From Actibacterium atlanticum (GTDB lineage: Bacteria > Pseudomonadota > Alphaproteobacteria > Rhodobacterales > Rhodobacteraceae): a stretch of DNA of 64,000 nucleotides. The notes beneath the pieces were generated by a model, which was not told where the DNA came from, searched no databases, and saw nothing but the letters and a program-made list of their open reading frames with translations. The translations under genes were made by a program, and so were the position numbers. This document shows, one piece after another, positions 44,204-53,842 of this stretch. The DNA lies in the NCBI RefSeq assembly GCF_000671395.1, contig NZ_AQQY01000002.1, forward strand, positions 186,001 to 250,000. Reading direction: 5' to 3'. Numbering within the stretch: position 1 is the first letter of the stretch; each line of letters opens with the position of its first letter.

Positions 44204-45075
44204 TGCGGCGCGCGCTGACCTCCGCCATGGCGATCATGCTGATCGCCGCGACCGGAGCGCTGGCGCTTGAACGTTCTCCCATTCCCAAGCCGCGCCCCGA
44301 GATCACCAAGACGCAGCCGGCTCTTAGTCGCTATCGCCCGCCGGTATTCGGCCCCTCAGCAGACACGCCGCGCCCGCGCCCGCGCCCAAGCGGTGTTGTG
44401 GCGGTTGCCCCGGCCCCGCTGGTCGCGGTGCAGGTCGCGCGTGGGGGCGTTGTGAAATCGCCATTCCCGCGCCCGCGCCCCCCCCGGGCACAAGTTGTTC
44501 AGGCGGCGGTGGTCACCCCGGCGCCAACGGTCGCGGTGACTTCAGGCAAGGTGGGCAAGATTTGCGGCGACAAGCGCATTCAGGGCCGCAAGATTGCACC
44601 GATCCCTGGCAAGTTGTCTGGCTGCGGGGTGTCGAACCCGGTCGAGGTTTTCAGCGTTGACGGGGTGGCGCTGAGCACGCCCTCGCATATGGATTGCACC
44701 ACGGCGAAGGCCCTGAAAACCTGGGTTGTGGATGGGGTGAAGCCCACAATGAAGCGGCTGGGCGGCGGCGTGTCGTCGTTGCAGGTTGCCGCGCACTATT
44801 CCTGCCGGACCCGCAACCACAAGGCCGGAGCCAAGATTTCTGAACACGGCAAGGGCAAGGCCATCGACATTTCCGCGATCAATTTAAAGAACGGATCGTC
44901 GATTTCTGTTCTGAAACACTGGAACAGCAAAGCCGAAGGCAAGCTGTTGAAGACCATCCATGCCAAGGCCTGCGGCCCCTTTGGCACGGTGCTTGGCCCC
45001 GATGCAGACAAGTATCACAAGGATCATTTCCACTTTGACACTGCCAAACATGGTTCGGGGTCTTACTGCCGTTAA
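44203..45075 (+). CDS. Extensin-like_C family protein (M15-like fold), proline-arginine rich N terminus
   Basis: The ATG shares a base with the tyrC stop, giving 290 residues with a signal peptide (AMAIMLIAATGALA). Residues 25-110 are a PxPRPRP-type linker (SPIPKPRPEI, TPRPRPRPSG, SPFPRPRPPRA), likely extended across the periplasm. From about 120 comes the Extensin-like_C domain, with cysteines, SLQVAAHYSCRTRNHKAGAK, SEHGKGKAIDISAI and a closing HKDHFHFD. These histidine and aspartate positions resemble M15 D,D-carboxypeptidases, so a peptidoglycan role is plausible but unproven. Convergent with the DUF2125 gene on a shared TTAA. Confidence 0.85.
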   Translation: MRRALTSAMAIMLIAATGALALERSPIPKPRPEITKTQPALSRYRPPVFGPSADTPRPRPRPSGVVAVAPAPLVAVQVARGGVVKSPFPRPRPPRAQVVQAAVVTPAPTVAVTSGKVGKICGDKRIQGRKIAPIPGKLSGCGVSNPVEVFSVDGVALSTPSHMDCTTAKALKTWVVDGVKPTMKRLGGGVSSLQVAAHYSCRTRNHKAGAKISEHGKGKAIDISAINLKNGSSISVLKHWNSKAEGKLLKTIHAKACGPFGTVLGPDADKYHKDHFHFDTAKHGSGSYCR

Positions 45076-46052
45076 GGCAGGCGCCAGTCCGGGGCAGGGA
45101 TCAGGGGAATAGGCCCAAAGTGGATGAAACCTTCGCGCAAAGTCAGGTTCAGCGCGATCTCTTCATCTTCACCCACCATCGCGGTCAGCCGTTTGGTCAG
45201 TGTTTCAGTATCCAGCTTGGCGGGGTCCAGCTGCGCCAAAAGCGCTTTCCAGCCGGTCGCGTTCAACTGCACCTTGCCTTCAGGCGGGGCGAAACGGCTG
45301 ATCCTAAGTTCACCCGACAGGTTGAGTACAGTGTCCGCGATCCTCAGATGTGCGCGGGTCACCGTGGCCTCTTGCAGTTGCAGGGGGCCGTCGGTCAACG
45401 CCGTACGATCCAGCGGGGCATCAAAGCGAAATTCGCCGTTCACAAAAGCGCGCGAGATTGTAAGGGGTGTGTCGCTGGCCCAGCCAAGCTGCGCGGCAAG
45501 GGATGCCATCGGGACAATCTCATCCAGCTCGAGGGCGGATTCGTAATATCCGGGCCGCGCTGGAAGGGGGCGCACAGACAGCTGTGTGGCCTGCACGCTG
45601 GCCTGCCCCACATCAGCGGAATCAAACCGCAGGTCCTGCCCGACGATAACCAGTTGCTCCAGCGCCAGATCGGTGCTGGCCTCCAGCCGCAGACTTGCAC
45701 GCAGGTCCTGATGGGTGACATCGTAGGCGCCTGCAGTTGTTTCCACTGCAAACGCGTTGGGCCAGACAGCGATCACATGGTTGGGACGATAGCTAAGCGC
45801 GAAGACCTGAAAGAAGGGGGCTTGCCATTTGAAGGCATTGCGAGGGGCGGTAAGTTCAAGATTTTGCACCCGCGTGTCCAGCCGGCTGGGAAAACCTTGT
45901 ACTGACAAGCTGTCGTATTCCAGCGACCAGCCCAACGTGCGCAATTGTGAAAACTGAGTGTTAATGGCTGACTTCAGACCCGAGGCGGCGACAAACCAGT
46001 AGACGCCCCACAGAGCCGAAACAATCACAACAAGAGCAATCATGCGGCGCAT
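45072..46052 (-). CDS. DUF2125 protein
   Basis: The start at 46052 (MRRMIALVVIVSALWGVYWF) follows AAAAGGA; the frame extends a further ten codons. The 326-residue product has a single N-terminal membrane anchor and a long periplasmic part dominated by beta strands, such as LGWSLEYDSLSVQGFPSRLD and VQNLELTAPRNAFKWQAPFF. DUF2125 is widespread in alphaproteobacteria and related in style to AsmA-like lipid-transfer proteins, but its role is not established. It is divergent from the ChaC gene. Confidence 0.85.
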   Translation of the reverse strand: MRRMIALVVIVSALWGVYWFVAASGLKSAINTQFSQLRTLGWSLEYDSLSVQGFPSRLDTRVQNLELTAPRNAFKWQAPFFQVFALSYRPNHVIAVWPNAFAVETTAGAYDVTHQDLRASLRLEASTDLALEQLVIVGQDLRFDSADVGQASVQATQLSVRPLPARPGYYESALELDEIVPMASLAAQLGWASDTPLTISRAFVNGEFRFDAPLDRTALTDGPLQLQEATVTRAHLRIADTVLNLSGELRISRFAPPEGKVQLNATGWKALLAQLDPAKLDTETLTKRLTAMVGEDEEIALNLTLREGFIHFGPIPLIPAPDWRLP

Positions 46053-46119
46053 CGTGGTTGATCCTTTTCTTACCCGGCTCACTGGTGTTTACAGGGTTGA
46101 AAGATGGAGGACCAGCGCG

Positions 46120-46671
46120 ATGGCGCACAAGCCGCTTTGGGTGTTTGGGTACGGGTCACTGATGTGGAACCCCGGCTTTGAGGTGGCCGAACAACAGCTG
46201 GCGCGGCTGGATGGCTATCATCGCTCTTTTTGCATGCGATCCTTCCATTACCGCGGAACCGAGGAACGGCCGGGGCTGGTTTTGGCGCTGGATCGCGCGC
46301 AGGGGGCCTCGTGCCATGGTCTGGCATTTCGGGTTGCGCCGGGAACCGAACAGGTGGCTTTGGCCGGGTTGCGCGAACGGGAGTTGGTGTCAGACGCCTA
46401 TCTGGAGATTAACCACGATCTGACACTTTCCGACGGGCAGGGCGTGCAGGCGGTGACCTATGTGATCGACCGCGCCAACCCACAGTATTGCGGCCAGATT
46501 CCGCTGGAAGACCAAGCCCATATTATCGCCCGCGCCCATGGCGCGCGCGGCCCGAATACCGAATACCTGTATAATACGGCCCTGCATTTGGAAGAGTTGG
46601 GCGTTGCTGATGAAGAGCTAAGCTGGCTGCACGCGCGTGTGCGCGAAATACTGGCAACCGGGCACCTCTGA
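46120..46671 (+). CDS. ChaC-family gamma-glutamylcyclotransferase
   Basis: The ATG at 46120 follows TGGAGG, giving 183 residues. The nucleotide-loop-like motif WVFGYGSLMWNPGF at the start is the signature of ChaC/GGCT enzymes, and the later YLEINHDLTLSDGQGVQAV carries the region of the catalytic glutamate. ChaC enzymes split glutathione into 5-oxoproline and Cys-Gly in the cytosol. The GST and GloB genes in this window also use glutathione but are not linked to it. Transcribed towards the MotA-like gene 80 bases on. Confidence 0.92.
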   Translation: MAHKPLWVFGYGSLMWNPGFEVAEQQLARLDGYHRSFCMRSFHYRGTEERPGLVLALDRAQGASCHGLAFRVAPGTEQVALAGLRERELVSDAYLEINHDLTLSDGQGVQAVTYVIDRANPQYCGQIPLEDQAHIIARAHGARGPNTEYLYNTALHLEELGVADEELSWLHARVREILATGHL

Positions 46672-46691
46672 CACCGTTACACAAATGTTTG

Positions 46692-46720
46692 TTGTCGCAA
46701 CTACTGCCTTGGCCTAGTCT
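46692..46720 (+). promoter_or_regulatory. Candidate promoter of the MotA/MotB-like pair
   Basis: TTGTCG (46692-46697) and TAGTCT (46715-46720) are separated by 17 bases. A start near 46727 leaves about 27 bases before the ATG. Weak match to both elements. Confidence 0.35.
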
Positions 46721-46753
46721 GGCGCCAAGAATGAACAGGTCAGGAAACCACCC

Positions 46754-47926
46754 ATGGGCATGACCGATTTAGAGGCCGAGCCGAAATTCGCCCAACCGGT
46801 GCGCCAAATTCTGACGATGTTGATCGTCGTCGGGTTGGTCGGGTTTGGTGCTTATGTCGCGCTGCCGCGCGTGGCGTCGGTATTTTTGTCGAATCCCTAT
46901 CTGAACGGAGCGATCCTGTTTGTCTTTGCAATCGGGGTGTTGGCCTGTTTCTGGCAGGTGGTTCAGCTGATCAGTTCTGTCAATTGGATCGAGGGCTTTA
47001 CCAAGGCGCGGCCCGGGCATGAATTCACGCACGCGCCGCGCCTGTTGGCGCCTCTGGCGGCACTGTTGCGCTCTCGTGACATGCGCCTGCAGATCCCCGC
47101 CAGCGCCGCCAGCTCGATTCTGGACTCAGTGGCCACCCGGATCGAAGAAGCCCGCGATATCACCCGTTACATCGTAAATCTGCTGATCTTTCTGGGCCTG
47201 TTGGGCACGTTCTACGGCTTGGCCACGACAGTGCCCGCCGTGGTGGATACGATCCGCTCTCTTGCGCCATCCGAAAGCGACACGGGCGTTCAGGTCTTTG
47301 ATCGCTTGATGAGCGGGCTTGAAGCACAGCTGGGCGGCATGGGCACGGCGTTTTCGTCGTCTTTGCTGGGGCTGGCTGGGTCGTTGGTCGTGGGGCTGCT
47401 GGAATTGTTTGCCGGCCATGGACAGAACCGGTTCTACCGCGAGCTGGAAGAATGGCTATCGACCATCACAACGCTGGGCTATTCGTCAAGCAGTGCCGAA
47501 GGTGGCGACGCCGATGCAATGCACGGCGTGATGGGTCAAATGGCGGCCCGCCTTGAAACCCTTGAAAACATGGTCATGCAGGCGCAGGTCGCCAGCGCGC
47601 AGGCCGATGAACGCGCTGTGGCGATGGCGACGGCAGTGGAACATCTGGCCGCCAAGCTGGACGGCGGGGGCAACTCAGACGCGGCACTGGCGCAAATCGC
47701 GCAGGGGCAGGACCGGATAGTCGCTGCGCTGGAAGGGCGCCCTGACGAAGATGCTGCCCATGTGGATGCCGAAAGCCGGATGCGGTTGCGCTCGATTGAC
47801 GTGCAGCTGTTGCGGATTCTAGAAGAAATCTCGGCCGGGCGGCAGGAATCGCTGGGTGATCTGCGTGGCGACTTGGCGGTACTGATTCAGGTGATCCGCG
47901 ACGCCACCGAAGTGCCGGAGCGTTAA
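46754..47926 (+). CDS. MotA/TolQ/ExbB-family proton-channel subunit with long cytoplasmic tail
   Basis: This 390-residue protein has four membrane helices. Two are near the start (ILTMLIVVGLVGFGAYVAL, LNGAILFVFAIGVLACFWQV). The diagnostic pair is YIVNLLIFLGLLGTFYGLAT and GMGTAFSSSLLGLAGSLVVG, which match the ion-path helices of MotA, TolQ and ExbB. Residues from about 235 are cytoplasmic and helical, with LRSIDVQLLRILEEISAGR near the end. It forms a stator channel with the next gene, three bases away. No TolA, TolB, TonB or flagellar gene is nearby, so what it drives is unknown. Confidence 0.88.
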   Translation: MGMTDLEAEPKFAQPVRQILTMLIVVGLVGFGAYVALPRVASVFLSNPYLNGAILFVFAIGVLACFWQVVQLISSVNWIEGFTKARPGHEFTHAPRLLAPLAALLRSRDMRLQIPASAASSILDSVATRIEEARDITRYIVNLLIFLGLLGTFYGLATTVPAVVDTIRSLAPSESDTGVQVFDRLMSGLEAQLGGMGTAFSSSLLGLAGSLVVGLLELFAGHGQNRFYRELEEWLSTITTLGYSSSSAEGGDADAMHGVMGQMAARLETLENMVMQAQVASAQADERAVAMATAVEHLAAKLDGGGNSDAALAQIAQGQDRIVAALEGRPDEDAAHVDAESRMRLRSIDVQLLRILEEISAGRQESLGDLRGDLAVLIQVIRDATEVPER

Positions 47927-47929
47927 GCC

Positions 47930-49561
47930 ATGGCCCTGACACGGCGAACAGGGCAACGGTTGCAGTCCTCTATCTGGCCCGGTTTCGTGGATGCCATGAC
48001 CGCGCTTTTGCTGGTTCTGATGTTCGTACTGTCGATCTTTATGATCGTGCAGTTCGTGCTGCGCGAAACGATTTCGGGCCAAGAGAACGAACTGATCGAA
48101 CTGAACGCCGAACTGACCGCACTGGCGCAGGCGTTGGGGCTTGAACAGCAGCGCGGCGCGGCGCTTGAAACAGAGCTTGGCACGCTTACCACCCAAGCAG
48201 AAGCACAGGCAGCTTTGATCTCGACGCTGAATTCACAGCTGTCGGATCGGGAACAGGCCCTTGATGCGGCGCAGGCTCGGATCACCAGTTTCGAGGCGCA
48301 GGTGGCAAGCCTTCTGGCGCAACGCGATGATGCCTTGGCGGTGGGGGCGGCGCTGGAAGCCGAACGCGCAGAGCTGTTGAGCGCACAAGAGCAGTTGCAG
48401 CTGGCCCTTGCGGCCGCGCGCGACGAGGTGGACGCGCAGGAAGAGGCTGCCCGTCTTGCCGCGGCTCAGCGCGAAGCACTGGAAGCCATGGTCGCAGAGA
48501 TGCAGGCGAATGCCGCCGAGGCTGCCAGCTCAAACGCTGCTTTGGCGGCGCAGGTCGCGGACTTGGAAGCAAAGCTGAGCGAAGAAGAGTTGTCGCGGTT
48601 GGCCGAAGTTGCTGCCGCGGAAGCCCTTCGCGAGCGTCTGAAAAACGCTGACACCGAACTGACGGCAATGACACTGGCGCTGGAAGAACAACGCCGCAAG
48701 GCCGAAGAAACCCTGACTCTTCTGGCTGCCGCTGAAGTGGCGCGCAGCCAGATGGGAGAGGAACTCGACGCGGCCAAAGCCCTGTTGAGCGATACAGAAA
48801 AACAAGATGCCTTGCTGGCAGCCGCGCGCGCGGCTCTTTCCGGGGCCGAGGCAAAATCGGAAGAAAGCCAGCGCAAGATCGCGTTGCTGAACCAGCAAAT
48901 CGCCGCATTGCGGGGTCAATTGGGATCGCTGCAAGGTTTGCTGGACGCCGCTCAGGAACGCGACGTCGCAGCACAGGTGCAGCTGGAAAGCCTTGGCTCG
49001 CAGCTTAACAGCGCCTTGGCGCAGGTCGCCGCCGAACAGCGCGCGCGCGCCGATCTGGAGGAAGCCGAGCGCAAACGCCTTGAGGCCGAGGCGAAAGATC
49101 TTGAGAATTACCGCTCGGAATTTTTCGGCAAACTGCGCGAGGTTTTGGCCGGACGCGAAGGTGTGCGGATCGTCGGGGACCGATTCGTATTCTCCTCCGA
49201 GGTGCTGTTTGAACCCGGTTCAGCGGATCTGGCGCCCGCTGGCAGCGCGCAGATCGCCCGCGTTGCCGCGATTTTGGCCGAGGTGTCGGGTGATATCCCC
49301 TCGGAGATCGACTGGATCATTCGTGTGGACGGCCACACTGACAACATTCCACTGATTGGTGGGGCGCTTTACGCGGACAACTGGGAGCTCAGCCAGGCGC
49401 GCGCGCTTTCTGTCGTGCGCTACATGACTCAGGTTTTGCGGTTTCCGCCCAACCGTCTGGCCGCGACGGGGTTTGGGGAGTACCAGCCGGTAAACCCGGC
49501 CAATACACCACAGGCCCGCGCCCAGAACCGGCGGATCGAGCTGAAACTGACGGAACGCTAG
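47930..49561 (+). CDS. MotB/OmpA-family peptidoglycan-anchored stator with long coiled coil
   Basis: The 543-residue protein has one N-terminal membrane helix, SIWPGFVDAMTALLLVLMFV, whose aspartate sits where MotB has its proton-binding Asp. Residues about 50-395 are an almost unbroken heptad-rich coiled coil (for example ELIELNAELTALAQALGLEQ). A C-terminal OmpA-like domain with VDGHTDNIPLIGG and NWELSQARALSVVRYM binds peptidoglycan. Flagellar MotB is about 300 residues, so the extra 300-residue coil is unusual. It forms a pair with the upstream channel gene. Function is unknown; an energy-driven cell-wall or envelope machine is inferred. Confidence 0.88.
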   Translation: MALTRRTGQRLQSSIWPGFVDAMTALLLVLMFVLSIFMIVQFVLRETISGQENELIELNAELTALAQALGLEQQRGAALETELGTLTTQAEAQAALISTLNSQLSDREQALDAAQARITSFEAQVASLLAQRDDALAVGAALEAERAELLSAQEQLQLALAAARDEVDAQEEAARLAAAQREALEAMVAEMQANAAEAASSNAALAAQVADLEAKLSEEELSRLAEVAAAEALRERLKNADTELTAMTLALEEQRRKAEETLTLLAAAEVARSQMGEELDAAKALLSDTEKQDALLAAARAALSGAEAKSEESQRKIALLNQQIAALRGQLGSLQGLLDAAQERDVAAQVQLESLGSQLNSALAQVAAEQRARADLEEAERKRLEAEAKDLENYRSEFFGKLREVLAGREGVRIVGDRFVFSSEVLFEPGSADLAPAGSAQIARVAAILAEVSGDIPSEIDWIIRVDGHTDNIPLIGGALYADNWELSQARALSVVRYMTQVLRFPPNRLAATGFGEYQPVNPANTPQARAQNRRIELKLTER

Positions 49562-50505
49562 CGCAGTTCGAATGTGCGCACCTGGGAGTCGATGATCTGC
49601 CCGTTCCGGTGTAAGGCGACCGTCACCGTATAGCGCCCCTCAGACCAGCCTGATGGCGGGGCTTTTTTCCCTGCGGCGCGAAAAAGTTGGGCCTGTTGGC
49701 GGGGGACCGTTGCAGCGTGATCAATGATCTGACCGTCGGGTCCTTCAATGGTCAATTTCACTTCATCCCCCCTTTGCCCCCCAAAGACATAGCCCCAAGC
49801 GACCAGCGCCGGCGCCATCAGGCTTGCTGTGGGCACCTCTCCGGCTTGGATCTGGCTGTATTCGGGCACATGGTCTGCCAGGCCCACGGAGATCAAACCG
49901 CCGGGTTCATAGGGCAGCGGATGCTGCCAGAGTGCGGTGTCATCCGCGGTTTGGCAGGTGACAGGGTCGGTGGCGAAAGGATCGACCACTTCGCCGTTTT
50001 TGCGAACCGAAAGGTGCAGATGCGGGAACTCTGTCGTGCCGCTAAAGCCGACCTCGCCCAGCACGGTGCCTTTCGCGACGCGCTGGCCCTTGGTCACGAT
50101 GACTGAACCTTGTTTCAGGTGGCAATACTGGGTTTCCCAGCCGCCGCCGTGGCGAATGACAATCCCATTGCCGCAGTCTTTGCCCTGGGGTACGCCACCG
50201 GCTTTGCCGGTGTCAGGCATGTCGTTGCGCAGCGCCGTGACGGTGCCGGGCGCCGCAGAGAGAACATCAACCCCATCATGCATCGCGCGCAAAGAGGGCA
50301 GGGCGAAATCGGTGCCTTTATGGCCGTCATAGCTGAGGGGCCCACAGGTGAAATCCGCCGCTCCCGGCCCCGGATCGCGGTCCACGAATTGCTGAATAAA
50401 GCAGTTGTCCCCCAGCGCGCAGTCGATGGGCTGGTTTAAAAGCAACTCCCCCGCGGCGGAGGCCACGGGGGAGAGCAATATTGGGATCAAAACAGCGCGG
50501 ATCAA
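49558..50505 (-). CDS. M23-family metallopeptidase (LytM-type cell-wall endopeptidase)
   Basis: The only suitable start is a TTG at 50505 that overlaps the clpA stop; it gives 315 residues and a short signal peptide (AVLIPILLSPVASAAG). The zinc site reads HKGTDFALP near 62 and FPHLHLSV near 160, the full HxxxD and HxH set, with a cysteine-rich extra region (CALGDNCFIQQF). M23 enzymes cut peptidoglycan cross-bridges in the periplasm. A C-terminal beta domain of about 110 residues follows. It is convergent with the OmpA/MotB-like gene on a shared CTAG. Start choice is the weak point. Confidence 0.88.
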   Translation of the reverse strand: MIRAVLIPILLSPVASAAGELLLNQPIDCALGDNCFIQQFVDRDPGPGAADFTCGPLSYDGHKGTDFALPSLRAMHDGVDVLSAAPGTVTALRNDMPDTGKAGGVPQGKDCGNGIVIRHGGGWETQYCHLKQGSVIVTKGQRVAKGTVLGEVGFSGTTEFPHLHLSVRKNGEVVDPFATDPVTCQTADDTALWQHPLPYEPGGLISVGLADHVPEYSQIQAGEVPTASLMAPALVAWGYVFGGQRGDEVKLTIEGPDGQIIDHAATVPRQQAQLFRAAGKKAPPSGWSEGRYTVTVALHRNGQIIDSQVRTFELR

Positions 50506-52829
50506 TCGGCAGTGAGCAGCGGTGGCTTTTTCTTGGAAGAAATTTGCCGCTTGCCCGGCTCTTCGATCATCAGGTCGATCTTGTCGTCCTTGACGCCTAC
50601 CTTCACGACACCGCCCTTGGCCAACTTGCCAAACAGAAGCTCCTCGGCCAGCGGCTTTTTGATGTGTTCCTGGATCACGCGGCCCAGAGGACGCGCGCCC
50701 ATCTTGTCATCATATCCCTTTTCACCCAGCCACTCGGCGGCCTTTGGCATCAGCTCGATGGTGACGTTGCGGTCCATCAACTGAACCTCAAGCTGCAGGA
50801 CGAACTTCTCGACAACCTGCATAATCACGTCTTTGCTGAGCGGCGCGAACGAGATCACCGCGTCCAGACGGTTGCGGAACTCGGGCGTGAAGGTGCGTTC
50901 AATCGCGGCGGTGTCTTCGCCTTCGCGACGGTCGCGCCCAAAGCCGATCGCGGCTTTGGCCTGTTCAACAGCCCCGGCGTTCGAGGTCATGATCAGGATC
51001 ACATTGCGGAAGTCTACCGTGCGGCCGTTGTGGTCGGTCAGCTGACCGTTATCCATCACCTGCAACAGAATGTTGTAGACGTCGGGGTGGGCTTTCTCCA
51101 TCTCGTCCAGCAGCAGGACGCAATGGGGGTGTTGATCGACTCCGTCAGTCAACAGGCCACCCTGATCAAACCCGACATAGCCCGGAGGCGCGCCGATCAG
51201 ACGGGAAACAGCGTGTTTTTCCATGTACTCGGACATGTCAAACCGCAGCAACTCAACTCCAAGTGACGAAGCCAGCTGTTTGGCAACCTCGGTTTTGCCG
51301 ACCCCGGTGGGACCCGCGAACAGGTAGTTCCCGATCGGCTTTTCAGGTTCGCGCAGACCGGCGCGGGCAAGTTTGATCGCCGAGGTCAGCGCCTCAATCG
51401 CACCATCCTGACCATAGACCACGCGTTTAAGCGTCGGCTCCAGATCCTTCAGAACCGCCGCATCGTCCTTGTTGACGTTCTTGGGTGGGATACGTGCAAT
51501 CTTGGCCACGACGGCTTCGATTTCCTTGGCGCCGATGGTCTTGCGACGTTTGCTTTCAATGATCAGATGCTGCGCCGCACCGGCTTCGTCGATCACATCA
51601 ATCGCTTTGTCGGGCAGCTTGCGGTCATGAATATAGCGCGCCGACAGTTCCACTGCGGTTTTGATCGCATCATTGGTGTACTTGATTTGATGGTGATCTT
51701 CGAAATAAGGCTTCAGCCCTTTCAGAATTTTCACCGCATCATCGGTCGAGGGTTCCACGACATCGATCTTTTGGAACCGGCGGCTGAGCGCGCGATCTTT
51801 TTCAAAATGCTGACGGAACTCTTTGTAAGTGGTCGACCCCATGCAACGCAGCTTGCCGCCCTGCAATGCTGGCTTCAGCAGGTTCGAGGCATCCATGGCC
51901 CCGCCCGAGGTTGCCCCGGCGCCAATAACAGTGTGGATTTCGTCGATGAACAGAATCGCGTCGGGGTGCTCTTCCAGTTCAGTCATGACGGCTTTCAGAC
52001 GTTCTTCAAAATCGCCGCGATACCGGGTGCCGGCCAGCAGCGCGCCCATATCCAGCGAATAGATGATGGATTCGGCCAGAACCTCGGGGGTTTCACCCTG
52101 TACGATCTTGCGGGCCAAACCTTCGGCGATGGCGGTTTTGCCCACGCCCGGATCTCCCACCAGAAGCGGGTTGTTCTTGCGGCGACGGCACAGAACCTGA
52201 ATGCAACGTTCGACTTCGTGGCTGCGACCGATCAGCGGGTCGACGTCCCCGGCGCGTGATTTGGCGTTCAGATCGACACAGTATTTAGCCAGTGCGCTTT
52301 CTTTATCTTCACCCTCGGCGGCGGTGTTGGTTTCCACCTCCTCAGAATCAGGGGCGCCCGACACCGGCCTTGCCTCGCCATAGCTGGGGTCCTTGGCGAC
52401 CCCGTGGGCGATAAAGTTCACCGCGTCATAGCGGGTCATATCCTGTTCCTGCAGGAAATAGGCGGCGTTGGATTCGCGTTCAGCGAAGATCGCGACCAGC
52501 ACATTGGCGCCGGTTACTTCTGTGCGCCCTGAACTTTGAACATGGATCGCTGCGCGCTGGATGACGCGCTGGAAGGCGGCGGTTGGCACCGCTTCGGAGC
52601 CTTCAATCTCGGTTACCAAAGTCGAGAGTTCTTCGTCGATGAACTCCACCAATGTGTTGCGCAATGCTTCCAGATCAACTGAACAAGCTTTCATGACTTT
52701 GTCAGCGTCTGGTTCATCGATCAGGGCAAGAAGCAGGTGTTCCAGGGTCGCCAGTTCATGCCGGCGTGCGTTGGCCAATGCCAGTGCGGCATGGATGGCT
52801 TGCTCAAGAGAATTCGAAAACGAAGGCAC
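50502..52829 (-). CDS. clpA: ATP-dependent Clp protease ATP-binding subunit ClpA
   Basis: The start is a GTG at 52829 with AAGGAG seven bases before it, giving 775 residues. The N-domain is followed by two AAA+ modules: [15 protein letters not shown] with [12 protein letters not shown], and [15 protein letters not shown] with [13 protein letters not shown]. The ClpP-docking IGF loop is visible in [11 protein letters not shown]. ClpA unfolds proteins and feeds them to ClpP. The adaptor clpS, often directly upstream, is not here: 52830-53012 is non-coding. The lysine-rich tail ([10 protein letters not shown]) is typical of alphaproteobacteria. Confidence 0.97.
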   Translation of the reverse strand: MPSFSNSLEQAIHAALALANARRHELATLEHLLLALIDEPDADKVMKACSVDLEALRNTLVEFIDEELSTLVTEIEGSEAVPTAAFQRVIQRAAIHVQSSGRTEVTGANVLVAIFAERESNAAYFLQEQDMTRYDAVNFIAHGVAKDPSYGEARPVSGAPDSEEVETNTAAEGEDKESALAKYCVDLNAKSRAGDVDPLIGRSHEVERCIQVLCRRRKNNPLLVGDPGVGKTAIAEGLARKIVQGETPEVLAESIIYSLDMGALLAGTRYRGDFEERLKAVMTELEEHPDAILFIDEIHTVIGAGATSGGAMDASNLLKPALQGGKLRCMGSTTYKEFRQHFEKDRALSRRFQKIDVVEPSTDDAVKILKGLKPYFEDHHQIKYTNDAIKTAVELSARYIHDRKLPDKAIDVIDEAGAAQHLIIESKRRKTIGAKEIEAVVAKIARIPPKNVNKDDAAVLKDLEPTLKRVVYGQDGAIEALTSAIKLARAGLREPEKPIGNYLFAGPTGVGKTEVAKQLASSLGVELLRFDMSEYMEKHAVSRLIGAPPGYVGFDQGGLLTDGVDQHPHCVLLLDEMEKAHPDVYNILLQVMDNGQLTDHNGRTVDFRNVILIMTSNAGAVEQAKAAIGFGRDRREGEDTAAIERTFTPEFRNRLDAVISFAPLSKDVIMQVVEKFVLQLEVQLMDRNVTIELMPKAAEWLGEKGYDDKMGARPLGRVIQEHIKKPLAEELLFGKLAKGGVVKVGVKDDKIDLMIEEPGKRQISSKKKPPLLTAD

Positions 52830-53012
52830 AGTCGTGCTCCTTTCCTGTACGGCGGTGGGAGTGGGTCGGGCCCAACCCCAACGGTGGCCTCATAGACTTA
52901 AGGTTCGGTTTTTATGGCCCGTCTTCAAGTGATTTCTGATCAAATTTTGCTCAAGATGCGAGAAGAGGGCAGATTTTGGGCGTTTTTGCGGGTGTGAAAC
53001 CGGTGGGTAGGG

Positions 53013-53780
53013 TCAGAAACGATCTTTGCGACGACGGATTTCGGCAAAGACTTCTGCATCAGAGGAGTCGGCCATCCCAAGCGAAGCTTTGACCTGCGGG
53101 AGGGAAGCGCGCAGGAAGGGATTCGTGGCCAACTCCTCTGACAGAACAGAGGGGACTGTGGGCTGCCCCGCGACACGCGCCGCAGAGACTGCCTCTCTTC
53201 GTGACATAAGCGCGGCATTGTCCGGTTCAATGGTTGCGGCAAAGTTTCCGTTGGCCTGCGTATATTCGTGGCCCGAACAGACGATGGTATCAGCGGGCAG
53301 GGCGGCCAGTTTGGACAAGCTGTTCCACATCATGTCGGGCGTGCCTTCAAACAACCGCCCACACCCCAAAGCCATCAGGCTGTCGCCGGTCAGAGCTGCG
53401 CCGGTTTCGGGCAAATGATAGGCAATGTGCCCGACCGTATGGCCTGAGACATCCAGCACCTGCGCGGGTTCTCCACAAATCGAAACCGTATCTCCTTCGC
53501 TCACTGCCGAGTCCAGATCAGGCAGGCGATGTGCGTCGGCCTTGGCCCCGATCACCTGAGCGCCGGTTGCCGCCTTTAATTCATCAACGCCCTGAACGTG
53601 ATCCCAATGGTGGTGGGTCAATACGATTTGCGACAGGTTCCAGCCTCGCTGATCCAGAGCCGCCATTACCGGGGCAGCCTCGGGCACGTCGACCACCGCC
53701 GTGGCTCCGGTTTGGGCGTCGTGAAGCAAATAGACGTAGTTGTCTTTCAGAACGGGCAGCGTGACGATCTCAAGGGGCAT
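53013..53780 (-). CDS. gloB: Hydroxyacylglutathione hydrolase (glyoxalase II)
   Basis: The start at 53780 (MPLEIVTLPVLKDNYVYLL) gives 255 residues, the normal size; the frame runs 21 codons further upstream without support. The metallo-beta-lactamase motif THHHWDHVQG near 54 provides the two-metal site, and ALTGDSLMALGCGRLFEG and CSGHEYTQANGNFA supply later ligands and the glutathione site. It hydrolyses S-lactoylglutathione to lactate and glutathione in methylglyoxal detoxification. It is divergent from a methyltransferase gene, 62 bases away. Confidence 0.96.
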   Translation of the reverse strand: MPLEIVTLPVLKDNYVYLLHDAQTGATAVVDVPEAAPVMAALDQRGWNLSQIVLTHHHWDHVQGVDELKAATGAQVIGAKADAHRLPDLDSAVSEGDTVSICGEPAQVLDVSGHTVGHIAYHLPETGAALTGDSLMALGCGRLFEGTPDMMWNSLSKLAALPADTIVCSGHEYTQANGNFAATIEPDNAALMSRREAVSAARVAGQPTVPSVLSEELATNPFLRASLPQVKASLGMADSSDAEVFAEIRRRKDRF

Positions 53781-53842
53781 GGTATTCTTCTTCGCTCGGG
53801 GTATGGTGACTATGACTGTCGCTGATCCTGGGCCGCGCCGCA

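Noticed and set aside
46754-49561. A Zorya (ZorAB) anti-phage system
   Set aside because: The MotA/MotB-like pair is reminiscent, but ZorC, ZorD or ZorE-type helicase and nuclease genes are missing, the long coil is in the B rather than the A subunit, and the neighbours are core genes with normal base composition.
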